Below are positions 43,825 through 52,610 of a stretch of 64,000 nt of DNA, in pieces. The position numbers were made by a program, and so were the translations under genes. The stretch is from Bradyrhizobium nitroreducens (GTDB lineage Bacteria > Pseudomonadota > Alphaproteobacteria > Rhizobiales > Xanthobacteraceae), in the NCBI RefSeq assembly GCF_002776695.1, contig NZ_LFJC01000003.1, positions 3,327,784-3,391,783 of the forward strand. The letters are read 5' to 3'. The notes below the pieces were generated by a model, which was not told the DNA's origin, searched no databases, and worked only from the letters and a program-made list of their open reading frames with translations. The stretch's first letter is position 1; every line of letters starts with the position of its first letter.

Positions 43825-43983
43825 TCATTGAAGGGTGTCGGCAATGCGCTTCAACTTGCGCATCGCATCATCAAGTTCGTTTCGCGCGCGAGACAGATTT
43901 TCGTTCCGGATCGCACGGTCACAGTCGTCAAGCTCGTTCCGCAAAAGTTGGCGGATCTCGTTTTTGGCCTGTTGGGGTGTCAT
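43825..43983 (-). CDS. 52-residue helical protein
   Basis: ATG 43983 follows GGAGATACC. The product MTPQQAKNEIRQLLRNELDD continues CDRAIRNENLSRARNELDDAMRKLKRIADTLQ and is a single amphipathic helical hairpin. The stop overlaps an ATG of the DUF2188-like gene, so the two are probably coupled. Not recognised. Confidence 0.55.
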   Translation of the reverse strand: MTPQQAKNEIRQLLRNELDDCDRAIRNENLSRARNELDDAMRKLKRIADTLQ

Positions 43984-44039
43984 GGTATCTCCTTGGCCGG
44001 AGGCCGCGCGCTAGCAACAGCACGGCCTCCGGCCTGCTC

Positions 44040-44390
44040 CTAAGCGACTGACGTGGAATTAATTATATCGGCGTTCGTCGGCATCGCCGTCGCCGCGGCG
44101 CTGAGGAAGAGCCCGTCACAGTGAGCCAGCATCGATTCGATGAAGCGACCGTGACAGACGCCGTAGTCGGCTTTGGTTGTTTTGAGGCCACCGTTGCAGA
44201 TGTAGTTGAGCGACAGGCGCCCCAACGCATAGCTTGGCCGCAACCAACCGCGGCCCTTCCACTGAGGAGGGGTATGATAGAAGTCGCCATCACTGTCGTA
44301 AGCCCAAGTAACTACATGGCCTTCGTCGATCGCTTTCTTGAAGGCCTTGAGAAGTCCGGGCGGATCACTCGTTTCGAAATTGATAGCCAT
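44040..44390 (-). CDS. small protein of unknown function
   Basis: 116 residues starting MAINFETSDPPGLLKAFKKA, then HVVTWAYDSDGDFYHTPPQWKGRGWLRP. Composition and length look like a real soluble protein. The type recurs in Bradyrhizobium accessory regions; function unknown. Confidence 0.62.
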   Translation of the reverse strand: MAINFETSDPPGLLKAFKKAIDEGHVVTWAYDSDGDFYHTPPQWKGRGWLRPSYALGRLSLNYICNGGLKTTKADYGVCHGRFIESMLAHCDGLFLSAAATAMPTNADIINSTSVA

Positions 44391-44805
44391 AGTCCTGGTC
44401 CTCGATAAGCAAGGACGACAGGAACGAGTGAGCCACTTGACAATTCTTGTCTAAACAACAACTACTGTCCATGTGATCACAAACTCCCTGCCGTCCAGGT
44501 GGGGTTCTGGCCCGGTCGGCGTCCAACCGCCTTCCGGGCCGCTTCATGTCCAATTGGGACATCGCGTGAACGTGGGAACTTCCGTTCAATTTGGCAAGGC
44601 TGGGATAACTAAATTTTAGGCATTGCACGCTGACTGCCACCTGAAGCAGCAAGCGTCTTGATTCGCATTTGGAAGAAAGCCGAGGTCCGCTACGGGTTAC
44701 AAGTCGCCGTCCGGAAGTCTGCCGATCACTTCCGGTCTGGCCCGCTTAGCGGGCCTCAGCTTGACAAATCCCCAACTTGGTAGCGGCCGGCCTGTACGGT
44801 CGAAG
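44391..44805. other. intergenic, no intact gene seen
   Basis: 415 bp. Contains the interspersed motif copy at 44685-44698. Frames here are short and low in protein character. Confidence 0.55.
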
Positions 44806-44994
44806 TCACGTCCCGATCAGCTTCGCGAATGCCATGCCTGCACCGAACACCGCCGCCCCAGTGACCATCCCGCCCAGGGGGAACAGCCAGAGCGTTCAAG
44901 CATCCGTTGCGATCAAGGCACGCTGCTCGGCCGCGAAATGGCGGACTTCTTCCTGTCTCTGCGCGATATAGGCAATCTGTCGTTGCTGGTTCAT
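44806..44994 (-). pseudogene. small membrane protein gene with in-frame TGA
   Basis: ATG 44994 has GGAGGG nine bases upstream and opens MNQQRQIAYIAQRQEEVRHF, AAEQRALIATDA, then a TGA at 44896-44898. The same frame continues TLWLFPLGGMVTGAAVFGAG and MAFAKLIGT to the next stop, a clear membrane helix. One nonsense change (for example from TGG) has split a protein of about 62 residues. The start overlaps the primase stop region, so it was the last gene of the replication unit. A 33-residue truncated product may still be made. Confidence 0.55.
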
Positions 44995-44996
44995 GA

Positions 44997-47900
44997 TCAC
45001 CATCCCTCCGCATCCCGCCGTTTGATATCATCGAACCACGCCGCGATGGAGCGCAGCGTGGTTGAGAATGCATCTTCGAACCTTAACAGGCTTTCCGTTT
45101 CCCTGCCGATCTTTGCGAAGACAGCCTTCGTCGGCGCGCTCTCGACCTCAAGGCTCGCCAGCGCTCCAAGCCGGGTTTCAAGCCACTCGCGCAGGGCGGC
45201 TTCGCCACCGGGGAGGATGCCGGGGAGATAGGTGCCGGTATTGGGTTTCTGGCCGGGTCCAGCCTTCTTATAGGTGACGCGGCGAACGGGCGAGGTGAGC
45301 CCCAGTTCTCTAATAGGAATACTATTTAAGGAAGTGGGGCTCACCTCCCGAACTTCCTCGGCCTCCCGCTTGGATACGCCAAAGGCATCTATCGCGTCAT
45401 TCTTGCTGAGAAGGACCACACCCTCGGCCATCATGTCAGCCTCAGCACCGGGGCAGACGGCATCCCACTCAACGACCTCGTCCACCGTTAGCGGCAGGAT
45501 CACATCCCCGACCAAGTCGAGAAAGCACGGCTCCGTTCGGCGGTGCGGCCTCAATCGACCGATGGCCTGCTCAAGCTCGTCCTCCGTGACACCACGGCGG
45601 ACGGCCTCGGCGAACGGGTCGGGGTGACACTCGACGCTGGCGGCGACGGCCGGACCTTCGGTCATCCGAATGCCGCCAGTCCGCTTTCGGTAGAACTCGC
45701 CGATAGGCTTGACCGGGTATCCGGCAAACACGCTCGCGCGCGCCTCGATCTTGTCGGGGGACAGCCACCACCGGCCGATGACGACGAGTCCGGCCACCGT
45801 TTCGAAATCGTTCAGGCCCGACGTGGCGCCGAAATGCATCCACGACACACTCGCCGGCGCCTGACCGGCGAACCGCTGTTCAAGGCCGAGGTAGGAAATG
45901 ACCCCAAGACGCGCCGGGGCGATCAGGGCGGCCTGCTGACGGATGTAGCGGAGGATATCCCGCTCGTTACGCGGGTGCGGCTTGGCCTTCTCGCCGACTC
46001 CAAGGGAGCCCATCGACACGGGTGCGCCGATGACCTGCCGAACGCGGACATGATCCGGCCATTGGATGGTGATGTCGGCCTTGACGCTGGCGGCGACCGG
46101 AATGCCGGCGACTTCATCCCCAAACACGGTGGCGTGCAGGATCTCCGGCGTCGTGAGAGTTGCGTCCAGCGCGAGCACGGGCGCCCACCAGGACGGATGG
46201 AACGGCCGCAGCGGCGTGAACGTGAACGTGCTGCCCGCCACGCTGATCCGTCCCGAATGCCGATGGTCGAATGTAAGGAACATCGCGATCTCGTTCCATA
46301 GATCGCCCGCTTCTCGCGCGAGCCTATTCCGCGCGCGGTGCTTGTGGAGTGCAAGATTGAGCCCGGACTCCCTCATGCCCGGGCGAAGAACATCCGGCTT
46401 GACCAGACGTTGCTCCAAGATCGCGGCCCGCAAGGCGGTATGCGGAAAAATGCCGTGCTCATCGAGTACCGCGCGGGATAACGGCCCAGTGCCATTGTTT
46501 TCTGTCGCCGTCAGCAGCTTCGCGCGCATGCCGAGCAGGAAATCGTTTTCTTCGTCGCTGCAAAGTTCGATCTTGGCGCGCCAAAGCTCGGTCGTATCGA
46601 TCCTCGTTTGATCGCCGATGGCGTTGTCGTGGAATTTCTCGTCGATCACAAGGCCATCTAGCTCGGGCAGAAAGTCCGGCTTCTCATAGAGCAGCGATGC
46701 CGACGTGATGATCCAAACGTCAGGCTTCGCCTCGCGTTGCCGCTCATGGCCGCAGACAGTAGCGAACTGACATTGCACCAGTGTCTCATTGATCCGGCGC
46801 ATACAGACGGCGGGCCGGACGCTGACACCCAGAGCAATAGCCGCAGCCGCAGCCGGTAGGTTTTGGCACATGGTCTGTCCCGGCGCGTCGGGGTCGGCCT
46901 GTTCGCGGCCCCGATATACCTGTGCCTTGATGCCAAGGCTCTTCAGGTCGAGCGCGATATTTTTACCGAGGTCGATACGCGGGACCACATAAGCTAGGCG
47001 CCATCCGCGTCTGGTCCATGCGGCAACATTTCGAGCTGCTTGAAATGACTTACCGCCGCCAGCTTCAATCTTTACGCCCCATACAGGCGGCTTTTGATGA
47101 ATCAGCGGCGACTTGAGGCGGGTCTGGTTGCGATAAATGCGCCACGCCTTCATCTGCGCTTCGAAATCGTCCAGAGCGCCCCGCAGTTCCGTCGTGGCGT
47201 CGGCAAGCGGGACGGCACGGTCAGGATAGGTCGGCGAGAGCGAGCCTGACTTGGTTGAGCGCAGAAGGATCAGGCGTTCGTCCGGCAAGCCGAGTTGCTG
47301 GCGTAGCCATGCCGCCGCAGCCGGATAAGGAATGCGTTCGGCCTTGGCGACAACCCTGACCGGCGTGAAGGTCTCCCCGGTGCCGAAGTCAACGATCCCG
47401 TCCGGATGAAACGACAGGTTCGTGCCGCGCTTCTCCTCGGAGCGGCCAGAGCCGGACGCGCGCCATCGTGCGACCACCCTGTAGGTCGGCCCGCGCCAGC
47501 GGCCCCCCGGCAAAAGCGCAGGGGCCCAGGCGGCCAAGTTCGAGAGCGCGACCGTATTCAGATCGTCATGCCACAGCGTGTCGTCAGCAGGCGCGCCCTG
47601 CGCAGGCCGCTCTACAGCCTCGCCACGCGGCTGGCGAGGGGCGGGTTCGTCCCACCCATGCGCACGGAGGATTACCTCCATCGTGACGAGATGGGCGCGA
47701 GTAAACGCCGGAAGCTCTTCTAGCTGGGTATCGAGCAGCGTCCGCTCAGTCGTCCATTCATACGGGCGGCCGGTGTCGGGATGAATTGTCGGCGGTAAAA
47801 CAGTCTGTTTGCCGACGCTCAGAAAATCGAGCAACCCCCGCCTATCGGCGGCGCGGTAGTTCTTAGACGGCAACGGCTCGACGGCACGAAATAGCGCCGT

Positions 47901-48257
47901 CCGACCTTTCCGACCTCGCTTGGCTACCATGACCGGCGGCAGCACCGCGAGGATCGGATCAACCAAAGCGTCGTCGTCAATATCGACAGCGACCAAGCCA
48001 CCGAAGCCGCAAGCGAGGCCAATGCCCCCGCCATAGCGGTCGGCCATCCTTCCCCAAGCAGCGAGCTTGGCGACGGATGCGCGCTCGGTACAGAAGCTCT
48101 GCCAGCCCGACAAGCCGAACCACGGCCCATCACCTTCATCGGTGACGAAGCCGCGATAGATGCCGGGAGATTTCGTGCCAGCGGCGATCGGCAACGGCGA
48201 GTAGCCGTTGCCATGCATCGCGAGCGCGACGGATTCGAACGAAGAAGAATCAGGCAC
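44997..48257 (-). CDS. Prim-Pol / helicase replication protein
   Basis: 1086 residues. Residues 1-190 are a bifunctional primase-polymerase domain (GYSPLPIAAGTKSPGIY, VAVDIDDDALVD with catalytic acids at 92-96, FLSVGKQTVLPPTIHPDTGRPY). A helicase region follows with Walker-A-like GVKIEAGGGKS at about 393-403, Walker-B-like LVIDEKFHD and a late arginine-rich motif (QAIGRLRPHRRTEPCF). This is the replication-initiation layout of phage satellites, ICEs and some phages. It sits in a one-strand cluster with AlpA-like genes and the integrase. No origin repeats were identified nearby. Confidence 0.82.
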   Translation of the reverse strand: MPDSSSFESVALAMHGNGYSPLPIAAGTKSPGIYRGFVTDEGDGPWFGLSGWQSFCTERASVAKLAAWGRMADRYGGGIGLACGFGGLVAVDIDDDALVDPILAVLPPVMVAKRGRKGRTALFRAVEPLPSKNYRAADRRGLLDFLSVGKQTVLPPTIHPDTGRPYEWTTERTLLDTQLEELPAFTRAHLVTMEVILRAHGWDEPAPRQPRGEAVERPAQGAPADDTLWHDDLNTVALSNLAAWAPALLPGGRWRGPTYRVVARWRASGSGRSEEKRGTNLSFHPDGIVDFGTGETFTPVRVVAKAERIPYPAAAAWLRQQLGLPDERLILLRSTKSGSLSPTYPDRAVPLADATTELRGALDDFEAQMKAWRIYRNQTRLKSPLIHQKPPVWGVKIEAGGGKSFQAARNVAAWTRRGWRLAYVVPRIDLGKNIALDLKSLGIKAQVYRGREQADPDAPGQTMCQNLPAAAAAIALGVSVRPAVCMRRINETLVQCQFATVCGHERQREAKPDVWIITSASLLYEKPDFLPELDGLVIDEKFHDNAIGDQTRIDTTELWRAKIELCSDEENDFLLGMRAKLLTATENNGTGPLSRAVLDEHGIFPHTALRAAILEQRLVKPDVLRPGMRESGLNLALHKHRARNRLAREAGDLWNEIAMFLTFDHRHSGRISVAGSTFTFTPLRPFHPSWWAPVLALDATLTTPEILHATVFGDEVAGIPVAASVKADITIQWPDHVRVRQVIGAPVSMGSLGVGEKAKPHPRNERDILRYIRQQAALIAPARLGVISYLGLEQRFAGQAPASVSWMHFGATSGLNDFETVAGLVVIGRWWLSPDKIEARASVFAGYPVKPIGEFYRKRTGGIRMTEGPAVAASVECHPDPFAEAVRRGVTEDELEQAIGRLRPHRRTEPCFLDLVGDVILPLTVDEVVEWDAVCPGAEADMMAEGVVLLSKNDAIDAFGVSKREAEEVREVSPTSLNSIPIRELGLTSPVRRVTYKKAGPGQKPNTGTYLPGILPGGEAALREWLETRLGALASLEVESAPTKAVFAKIGRETESLLRFEDAFSTTLRSIAAWFDDIKRRDAEGW

Positions 48258-48260
48258 GGC

Positions 48261-48581
48261 TTAGAGCCAGAGCGCCGCGATGTGCTGCCAAAGCGCGCGG
48301 TGCGGGTCCAACCAGAATACCTCACGCGCTGCCTTTTGGATTTCTGCAAGAGGGATAAGCCGCCTCAACGTCGGCCGCTCGGTGTTGCGGAAGAACACAC
48401 TGCCGTCCTCAAACACGCGCATTTCGTAGTCGCGATGCGGCCGGCGGCGCATGTGCTTGTCAAACTCGCGGGCAGCGCCGAGAACCGTGTCCGCGTTGAT
48501 CGGCGTATACGCGGGAGACGCAACCCAACGCTTACATGCTTGCGCGCACGCCAAGTCGGGATTATAAATATCGGGCTTCAT
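48261..48581 (-). CDS. small protein of replication module
   Basis: 106 residues, MKPDIYNPDLACAQACKRWV and so on, with a final helical part (LAEIQKAAREVFWLDPHRALWQHIAALWL). It ends 3 bp before the Prim-Pol start, so it is cotranscribed. No motif; unknown function. Confidence 0.65.
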   Translation of the reverse strand: MKPDIYNPDLACAQACKRWVASPAYTPINADTVLGAAREFDKHMRRRPHRDYEMRVFEDGSVFFRNTERPTLRRLIPLAEIQKAAREVFWLDPHRALWQHIAALWL

Positions 48582-48640
48582 CAGACTTTCCTTTTTGCAT
48601 CACCCGCCGCCTGCCAGCGCGCGGGTTTTGCTTTTGTGGG

Positions 48641-48829
48641 CTACGCGACAGCGATACGCCGCGCTTCGAGCCATAGGTCCACATCCGACCGGCGGTAACG
48701 CACGGCACCGCCGGGAAGTCGGAACCAGGCCGGTCCCGTGCCTTCCCGGCGATACCGCTGCAACGTCGGTCGCGACACGCCGAGTTCCGCCATGAGTTCA
48801 TCTTGAGGCAGCAGCGCTGAGGTCGACAT
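48641..48829 (-). CDS. AlpA-like HTH regulator
   Basis: 62 residues from ATG 48829: LPQDELMAELGVSRPTLQRY, RREGTGPAWFRLPGGAVRYR, RSDVDLWLEARRIAVA. This is the HTH_17/AlpA fold, a helix-turn-helix then a wing and a tryptophan helix. In satellites and phages such proteins activate excision or replication genes. The frame is open to 48970 without similarity. Confidence 0.8.
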   Translation of the reverse strand: MSTSALLPQDELMAELGVSRPTLQRYRREGTGPAWFRLPGGAVRYRRSDVDLWLEARRIAVA

Positions 48830-49000
48830 TTTTGGTCTCCAATCGTTCGTGAGAACAAACGAACACGCCATCACAGAGTTGAACAGGCCATTATGATCTC
48901 CCCTGCCGAAAACCCTCTTGCACAAGGCAAGAACACACCGACGCGAAGCTAGACGCCGCGTCGGTGGCAACGTTTCGTTGATACTTATCGCTGGGATGTA

Positions 49001-49171
49001 TCAGGCGAGCCCGGCGTCGATCAGGTCGGCGCGGTCGCGAAGCGCCTGCGCGCAAAGTTCTTGGTCGGTCGGACCAAACGTGATGTCTTCGTTTCGTTCG
49101 AGGAGTTCCGCGAGCGCGAGCGCGTATCTGGCGGGGTCAGTCTCAAGGTCGAAGGTGTCAACGTTGATCAT
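49001..49171 (-). CDS. small acidic protein, function unknown
   Basis: 56 residues from ATG 49171: MINVDTFDLETDPARYALAL, AELLERNEDITFGPTDQEL and CAQALRDRADLIDAGLA. Acidic and helical. It is encoded 10 bp after the AlpA-like gene at 49182; the same transcript is likely. Confidence 0.6.
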   Translation of the reverse strand: MINVDTFDLETDPARYALALAELLERNEDITFGPTDQELCAQALRDRADLIDAGLA

Positions 49172-49181
49172 CGCCGCTCTC

Positions 49182-49382
49182 TCAGGCCGCGCGCTCGTTG
49201 GAGTTGGCCGACGACCGAGTCGCGAGCCATGCGTCGATCTCCGCCGCATCGAAGAAACGAGAGCGGCCAATATAGATCGGCGTAGGAAAATTGTTCGTAC
49301 GCTGCTTAACAAGTCGCTCGAAAGTGGACTGCGGCATGTCGAGCTTGCCGCGCACGGTTTCGGACTTAATCAGTTGTTTCAT
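49182..49382 (-). CDS. AlpA-like HTH regulator
   Basis: 66 residues: LIKSETVRGKLDMPQSTFER, LVKQRTNNFPTPIYIGRSRF, FDAAEIDAWLATRS. The FPTPIYIGRSRFF...DAWL pattern is the AlpA phage-regulator form. ATG 49382 has AGGAGGT upstream. Second such regulator in this module. Confidence 0.85.
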   Translation of the reverse strand: MKQLIKSETVRGKLDMPQSTFERLVKQRTNNFPTPIYIGRSRFFDAAEIDAWLATRSSANSNERAA

Positions 49383-49493
49383 TTTGTACCTCCTGAGATT
49401 TGATGGTGGCTCAAGAGGTACAAATGGCGGCGTAGAAAATCGCGGTAGAAATTGACTGACGCTCGTTACCCCAAAACAATGGATGGTGTGTCG

Positions 49494-49949
49494 CTACACG
49501 TCACGCTTCAAGCGTTTCCAGATCTTCTTGATGGACTCGATCCCAACCCCAACACCCTTATCGGCCGCGACGGCGGCTTGAGCGGCCCCAACCTTCATGC
49601 CGCCCTCAACGCGCTCGTAAACGGCTAGGAAAATCTTATAGTCTCGCCATTCGCCTTGCAGCGATCCGACGGGATTGTCTCCGCAGGAGCTGCGCCACGC
49701 TTGGCTCAACTCTTCCGCCCGAAAACGGATTGGCGGTGCGCCCAACTCGGTCTGCATCGCTTGTTCGGCAACCTTTCCGATGCATCTAGCAAACCTATCA
49801 ACCTCGGCTTGGATCACATCCGGCATGGGTAGTCCGTGCCGTCGCGCCAAACTATATGCGGCCCAAGCCGCCGCAGGATTCTTGTTTACGGTGAACACTC
49901 CGGTCAGTGTGGTTAGGTCAAGTTCGGCCTTTGTGGGCAGCTTCGCCAT
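49494..49949 (-). CDS. island protein of unknown function
   Basis: 151 residues. It begins MAKLPTKAELDLTTLTGVFT and contains AAWAAYSLARRHGLPMPDVIQAEVDRFARCI and a basic end (IKKIWKRLKRDV) following GVGVGIESI, suggestive of DNA binding. It starts 3 bp after the integrase stop, so the two are probably coupled. Could be a Xis-like or regulatory partner; not recognised. Confidence 0.65.
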   Translation of the reverse strand: MAKLPTKAELDLTTLTGVFTVNKNPAAAWAAYSLARRHGLPMPDVIQAEVDRFARCIGKVAEQAMQTELGAPPIRFRAEELSQAWRSSCGDNPVGSLQGEWRDYKIFLAVYERVEGGMKVGAAQAAVAADKGVGVGIESIKKIWKRLKRDV

Positions 49950-49952
49950 TGA

Positions 49953-51236
49953 TCACGCCTCCGCCTTGAACGGCACGACGTTCGATTCTCGCTCCACCAT
50001 CAGATTGGCGAGAAAATCCGCCCAGACGTTCAACGCGTGGCGCTTCTCCTGAGCGAAGGAATGTCGCTGATAAACAGCCATCACACCGCGCATTTGATGG
50101 TTCAGGACCCGTTCAACCGTCACAACGTCGACCCCAAGCCTCGGCATGGTCGTGGCGGCCGTGCGCCGCAAATCGTGAAGTCGCCACAGCTCGATTTTAA
50201 CCTCCTCAGGATTGTCGCCGCCCGCCGCCGCGTCTTCCCGCGCGATCTCCAGCATCACTTCATCAATGCGCGTTTTCGCGTGGGCCGCAGAGAACGAGGC
50301 GAACACACGGGGCGTGTCCTTGACCCGGTCCATGCTCGTCAGAATCTCAACGGTGATCGGGGCGAGCGGAACGGCATGGGCGCGGCCGTTCTTCGCGCGC
50401 GCACCGGGGAGGGTCCATGTCGGTGTGTCGCTGGTCAGGTCGAGTTCTGACCACTCCATGTCGCCGACTTCGTTCAACCGCTGCGCTGACAACAAGAGCA
50501 GATGGACCAATTGGCGCCGAGGCCATTCAAGGCGGTCGATTGCCCGCAGCAGGAGCCGCAATTCATCATCAGTCAGGACTCGATCCCGAGCGACCTCCTT
50601 GACGACCGCAGTTCCGTCAAACGGGTTCCTTTCGACCAGTTCCTTGGTAATGCACCATTGGAAGAAATGTCGCCCATATGCTCGCAACCGCTTCGACTGG
50701 ATCGGCGCGCGCACCTTGACCATGTCGAGTACCCGGATTGCGTCGCTGCGCCGGATGTCATCCACGCGCCTCTTGGCCCAGCCTTTCAATTCCTTGTCGA
50801 GGACACGCCGCACCTCCCGGCCGGACTTCAATCCATCGGCGTGGTCGGCGTAGTAGCGTGCCAGCACGTTTGCGACTGTATCCTCGCGGCGTCGGGCTTC
50901 CTGCTCCTCGGCCGCGATCCGTGCCGCTTCTGCCCGGCGAGTGGCGCGCTTCTGGTCGGCCGGGTCCGCACCCATCGCGCGTTGCCTTCGTGCATCGCCG
51001 GCTGCATCACGGGCCTGTGCCAGCGTAAGCGCGCCTGGACCGCTGGCTGGACCAAGCACGACCGTCACGTCTTGCGCGTCTTCCTTCTCACCGCGTCGGA
51101 ACCTGTAGACGAATGTTCGCACCCCGGACGGATAAACCAACACGCGCAGCCCGGGATGCCCCACGTCCGGCAGGGCGTAGCGCTTCGCTCGCGGTTTTGC
51201 GTGTTCGATCGCCAACGCAGTCAGCGGTTTTTTCAT
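49953..51236 (-). CDS. tyrosine integrase of the tRNA-Tyr island
   Basis: 427 residues from ATG 51236 with AAGGGGG upstream. The N-terminal arm-binding/DUF4102-like domain reads LTALAIEHAKPRAKRYALPDVG, HPGLRVLVYPSG, with TLAQARDAAGDARRQRAMGADPADQK. The core-binding domain spans about 110-210. The catalytic domain shows the RKHRHY set: AQRLNEVGDMEW (first Arg), HDLRRTAATTMPRLG (His-x2-Arg), LNHQMRGVMAVYQRHSF (His and nucleophile Tyr). It recombines the tRNA-Tyr 3' end; the enzyme lies 165 bp from attR. Confidence 0.95.
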   Translation of the reverse strand: MKKPLTALAIEHAKPRAKRYALPDVGHPGLRVLVYPSGVRTFVYRFRRGEKEDAQDVTVVLGPASGPGALTLAQARDAAGDARRQRAMGADPADQKRATRRAEAARIAAEEQEARRREDTVANVLARYYADHADGLKSGREVRRVLDKELKGWAKRRVDDIRRSDAIRVLDMVKVRAPIQSKRLRAYGRHFFQWCITKELVERNPFDGTAVVKEVARDRVLTDDELRLLLRAIDRLEWPRRQLVHLLLLSAQRLNEVGDMEWSELDLTSDTPTWTLPGARAKNGRAHAVPLAPITVEILTSMDRVKDTPRVFASFSAAHAKTRIDEVMLEIAREDAAAGGDNPEEVKIELWRLHDLRRTAATTMPRLGVDVVTVERVLNHQMRGVMAVYQRHSFAQEKRHALNVWADFLANLMVERESNVVPFKAEA

Positions 51237-51249
51237 CAGCGCCCCCTTA

Positions 51250-51271
51250 CTGAGCCCCACTCCAAGCCCCA
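51250..51271 (+). repeat. 22-bp island-end repeat, right copy
   Basis: Same orientation as 26947-26968, located in the integrase promoter region. A hairpin follows (CAAATACC ... GGTATTTG, about 51275-51298) that could be an operator. Confidence 0.7.
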
Positions 51272-51400
51272 ACAAATACCTAGCTGTAGTGGTATTTGCT
51301 GGGATGTCGTCAGCTACCAGTAGAGGACGATATCATTGATTACAATGAGATTTTTTGATGCATGTGGGGCTTGTCGGTAGTTGCCGAAACCACAAGATGC

Positions 51401-51462
51401 CTGACTGTAAATCAGCCGCCTCATGGCTTCGCAGGTTCGAGTCCTGCCTCCCCCACCAGCCT
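51401..51462 (+). repeat. attR: 62-bp direct repeat of tRNA-Tyr 3' end
   Basis: Perfect match to attL. There is no tRNA 5' half to its left, so this copy is the duplicated one left at the distal end of the island. Confidence 0.95.
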
Positions 51463-51578
51463 TCGCTCGCTTCGCGAGCTTCGGCTCGGCAAGCCAGCCC
51501 AGATCATCGTCCCGCGAAGCTAGCGAAGGCTCTCACGCCGAAGCCCACAGGGCGCAGGCGGACCGGCTCTGAACGAGT

Positions 51579-52610
51579 TCACCCCATCATCTCCCTGACC
51601 ATCGGCACCACCTTGCGCCCGTAGAGCTCGATGCTCTTCATCAGCTTCTCGTGCGGCAGGGGGCCCGCCGAATATTTCAACTGAAACCGCGAAATGCCGA
51701 GCGCCTTCGCCGTGCGGGCGATCTTGCGCGCCACCGTCTCCGGCGCGCCGACATAAAGCGAGCCGTGCTCGGCCTCATGCACGAACTCGTCGCGGCCCAT
51801 CGGCGGCCAGCCGCGCTCCTTGCCGATGCGGTCGCGCATGGCCTTGTAGTCGGGCCACAGCTCTTCGCGCGCCTCTGCATCCGTCTCGGCGACATAGCCG
51901 GGCGAATGCACGCCGATCGGCTGCGCGGGGCGGCCGAACTCCTTGGCGGCGCGGTGATGGAGATCGACGAAGGGCGCAAAGCGCGCGGGATCGCCGCCGA
52001 TGATCGCGAGCATCAAAGGCAAATCGTAATGCGCCGCGCGCACCACCGATTGCGGGCTGCCGCCGACGCCGATCCAGGTCTTGAGCGTGCCGTGCTCGAC
52101 CGGCGGATAGACCAGCTGATCCCGCAGCGGCGGCCGCAGCTTGCCCTCCCAGCTCACCGGCTGCTGCGACAAGAGCGCGGCGAACAGATCGAGCTTCTCC
52201 TCGAACAGCTCTTCGTATTTGCGCAGGTCGAAGCCGAACAGCGGAAAGGATTCGGTGAACGAGCCGCGGCCGAGGATCACCTCGGCACGTCCGTTCGAGA
52301 GTGCATCGAGCGTGGCAAAGCGCTGGAACACGCGGATCGGATCGTCCGAAGACAGCACCGTCACGGCCGAGCCGAGATGGATGCGCTTGGTGCGCGATGC
52401 GATCGCCGCGAGCACGGTCTCGGGCGAGGAGATCGCGAAGTCGGCGCGGTGATGCTCGCCGAGGCCGATGAAGTCGAGGCCGAGCTCGTCGGCCAGCACG
52501 GCTTCGTCGACGACGTTGCGGATCACCTGCGCATGCGGGAGCATCGCGCCGGAGGCGTCCCTGGTGACGTCGCCAAAAGTATCCAGTCCGAATTGCAGGG
52601 ATGCGGTCAT
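51579..52610 (-). CDS. LLM class flavin-dependent oxidoreductase
   Basis: 343 residues from ATG 52610 (MTASLQFGLDTFGDVTRDAS). A bacterial luciferase-like TIM barrel: ELGLDFIGLGEHHRADFAISSPE, RIHLGSAVTVLSSDDPIRVFQ, GRAEVILGRGSFTESFPLFG, TWIGVGGSPQSVVRAAHY. FMNH2-dependent monooxygenase or related; substrate unknown. Downstream of the LysR gene at 52750 on the same strand, 139 bp apart. Confidence 0.88.
   Translation of the reverse strand: MTASLQFGLDTFGDVTRDASGAMLPHAQVIRNVVDEAVLADELGLDFIGLGEHHRADFAISSPETVLAAIASRTKRIHLGSAVTVLSSDDPIRVFQRFATLDALSNGRAEVILGRGSFTESFPLFGFDLRKYEELFEEKLDLFAALLSQQPVSWEGKLRPPLRDQLVYPPVEHGTLKTWIGVGGSPQSVVRAAHYDLPLMLAIIGGDPARFAPFVDLHHRAAKEFGRPAQPIGVHSPGYVAETDAEAREELWPDYKAMRDRIGKERGWPPMGRDEFVHEAEHGSLYVGAPETVARKIARTAKALGISRFQLKYSAGPLPHEKLMKSIELYGRKVVPMVREMMG

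Larger units (their letters stand above)
26819..51462. mobile_element. genomic island integrated in tRNA-Tyr, about 24.6 kb
   Basis: Bounded by a 62-bp perfect direct repeat of the tRNA-Tyr 3' half, with a tyrosine integrase reading inward from the right end. Contents include a serine recombinase, Prim-Pol/helicase, AlpA-like regulators, phage remnant, many small unknown genes, and a possible nuclease/membrane system. No conjugation or structural phage genes remain apart from a tail fragment. The mosaic content suggests serial insertions rather than one element. Confidence 0.9.

Noticed and set aside
44896..44898. TGA read as selenocysteine
   Set aside because: No SECIS-like hairpin is evident and the context is a membrane protein with no redox motif; a nonsense mutation is simpler.
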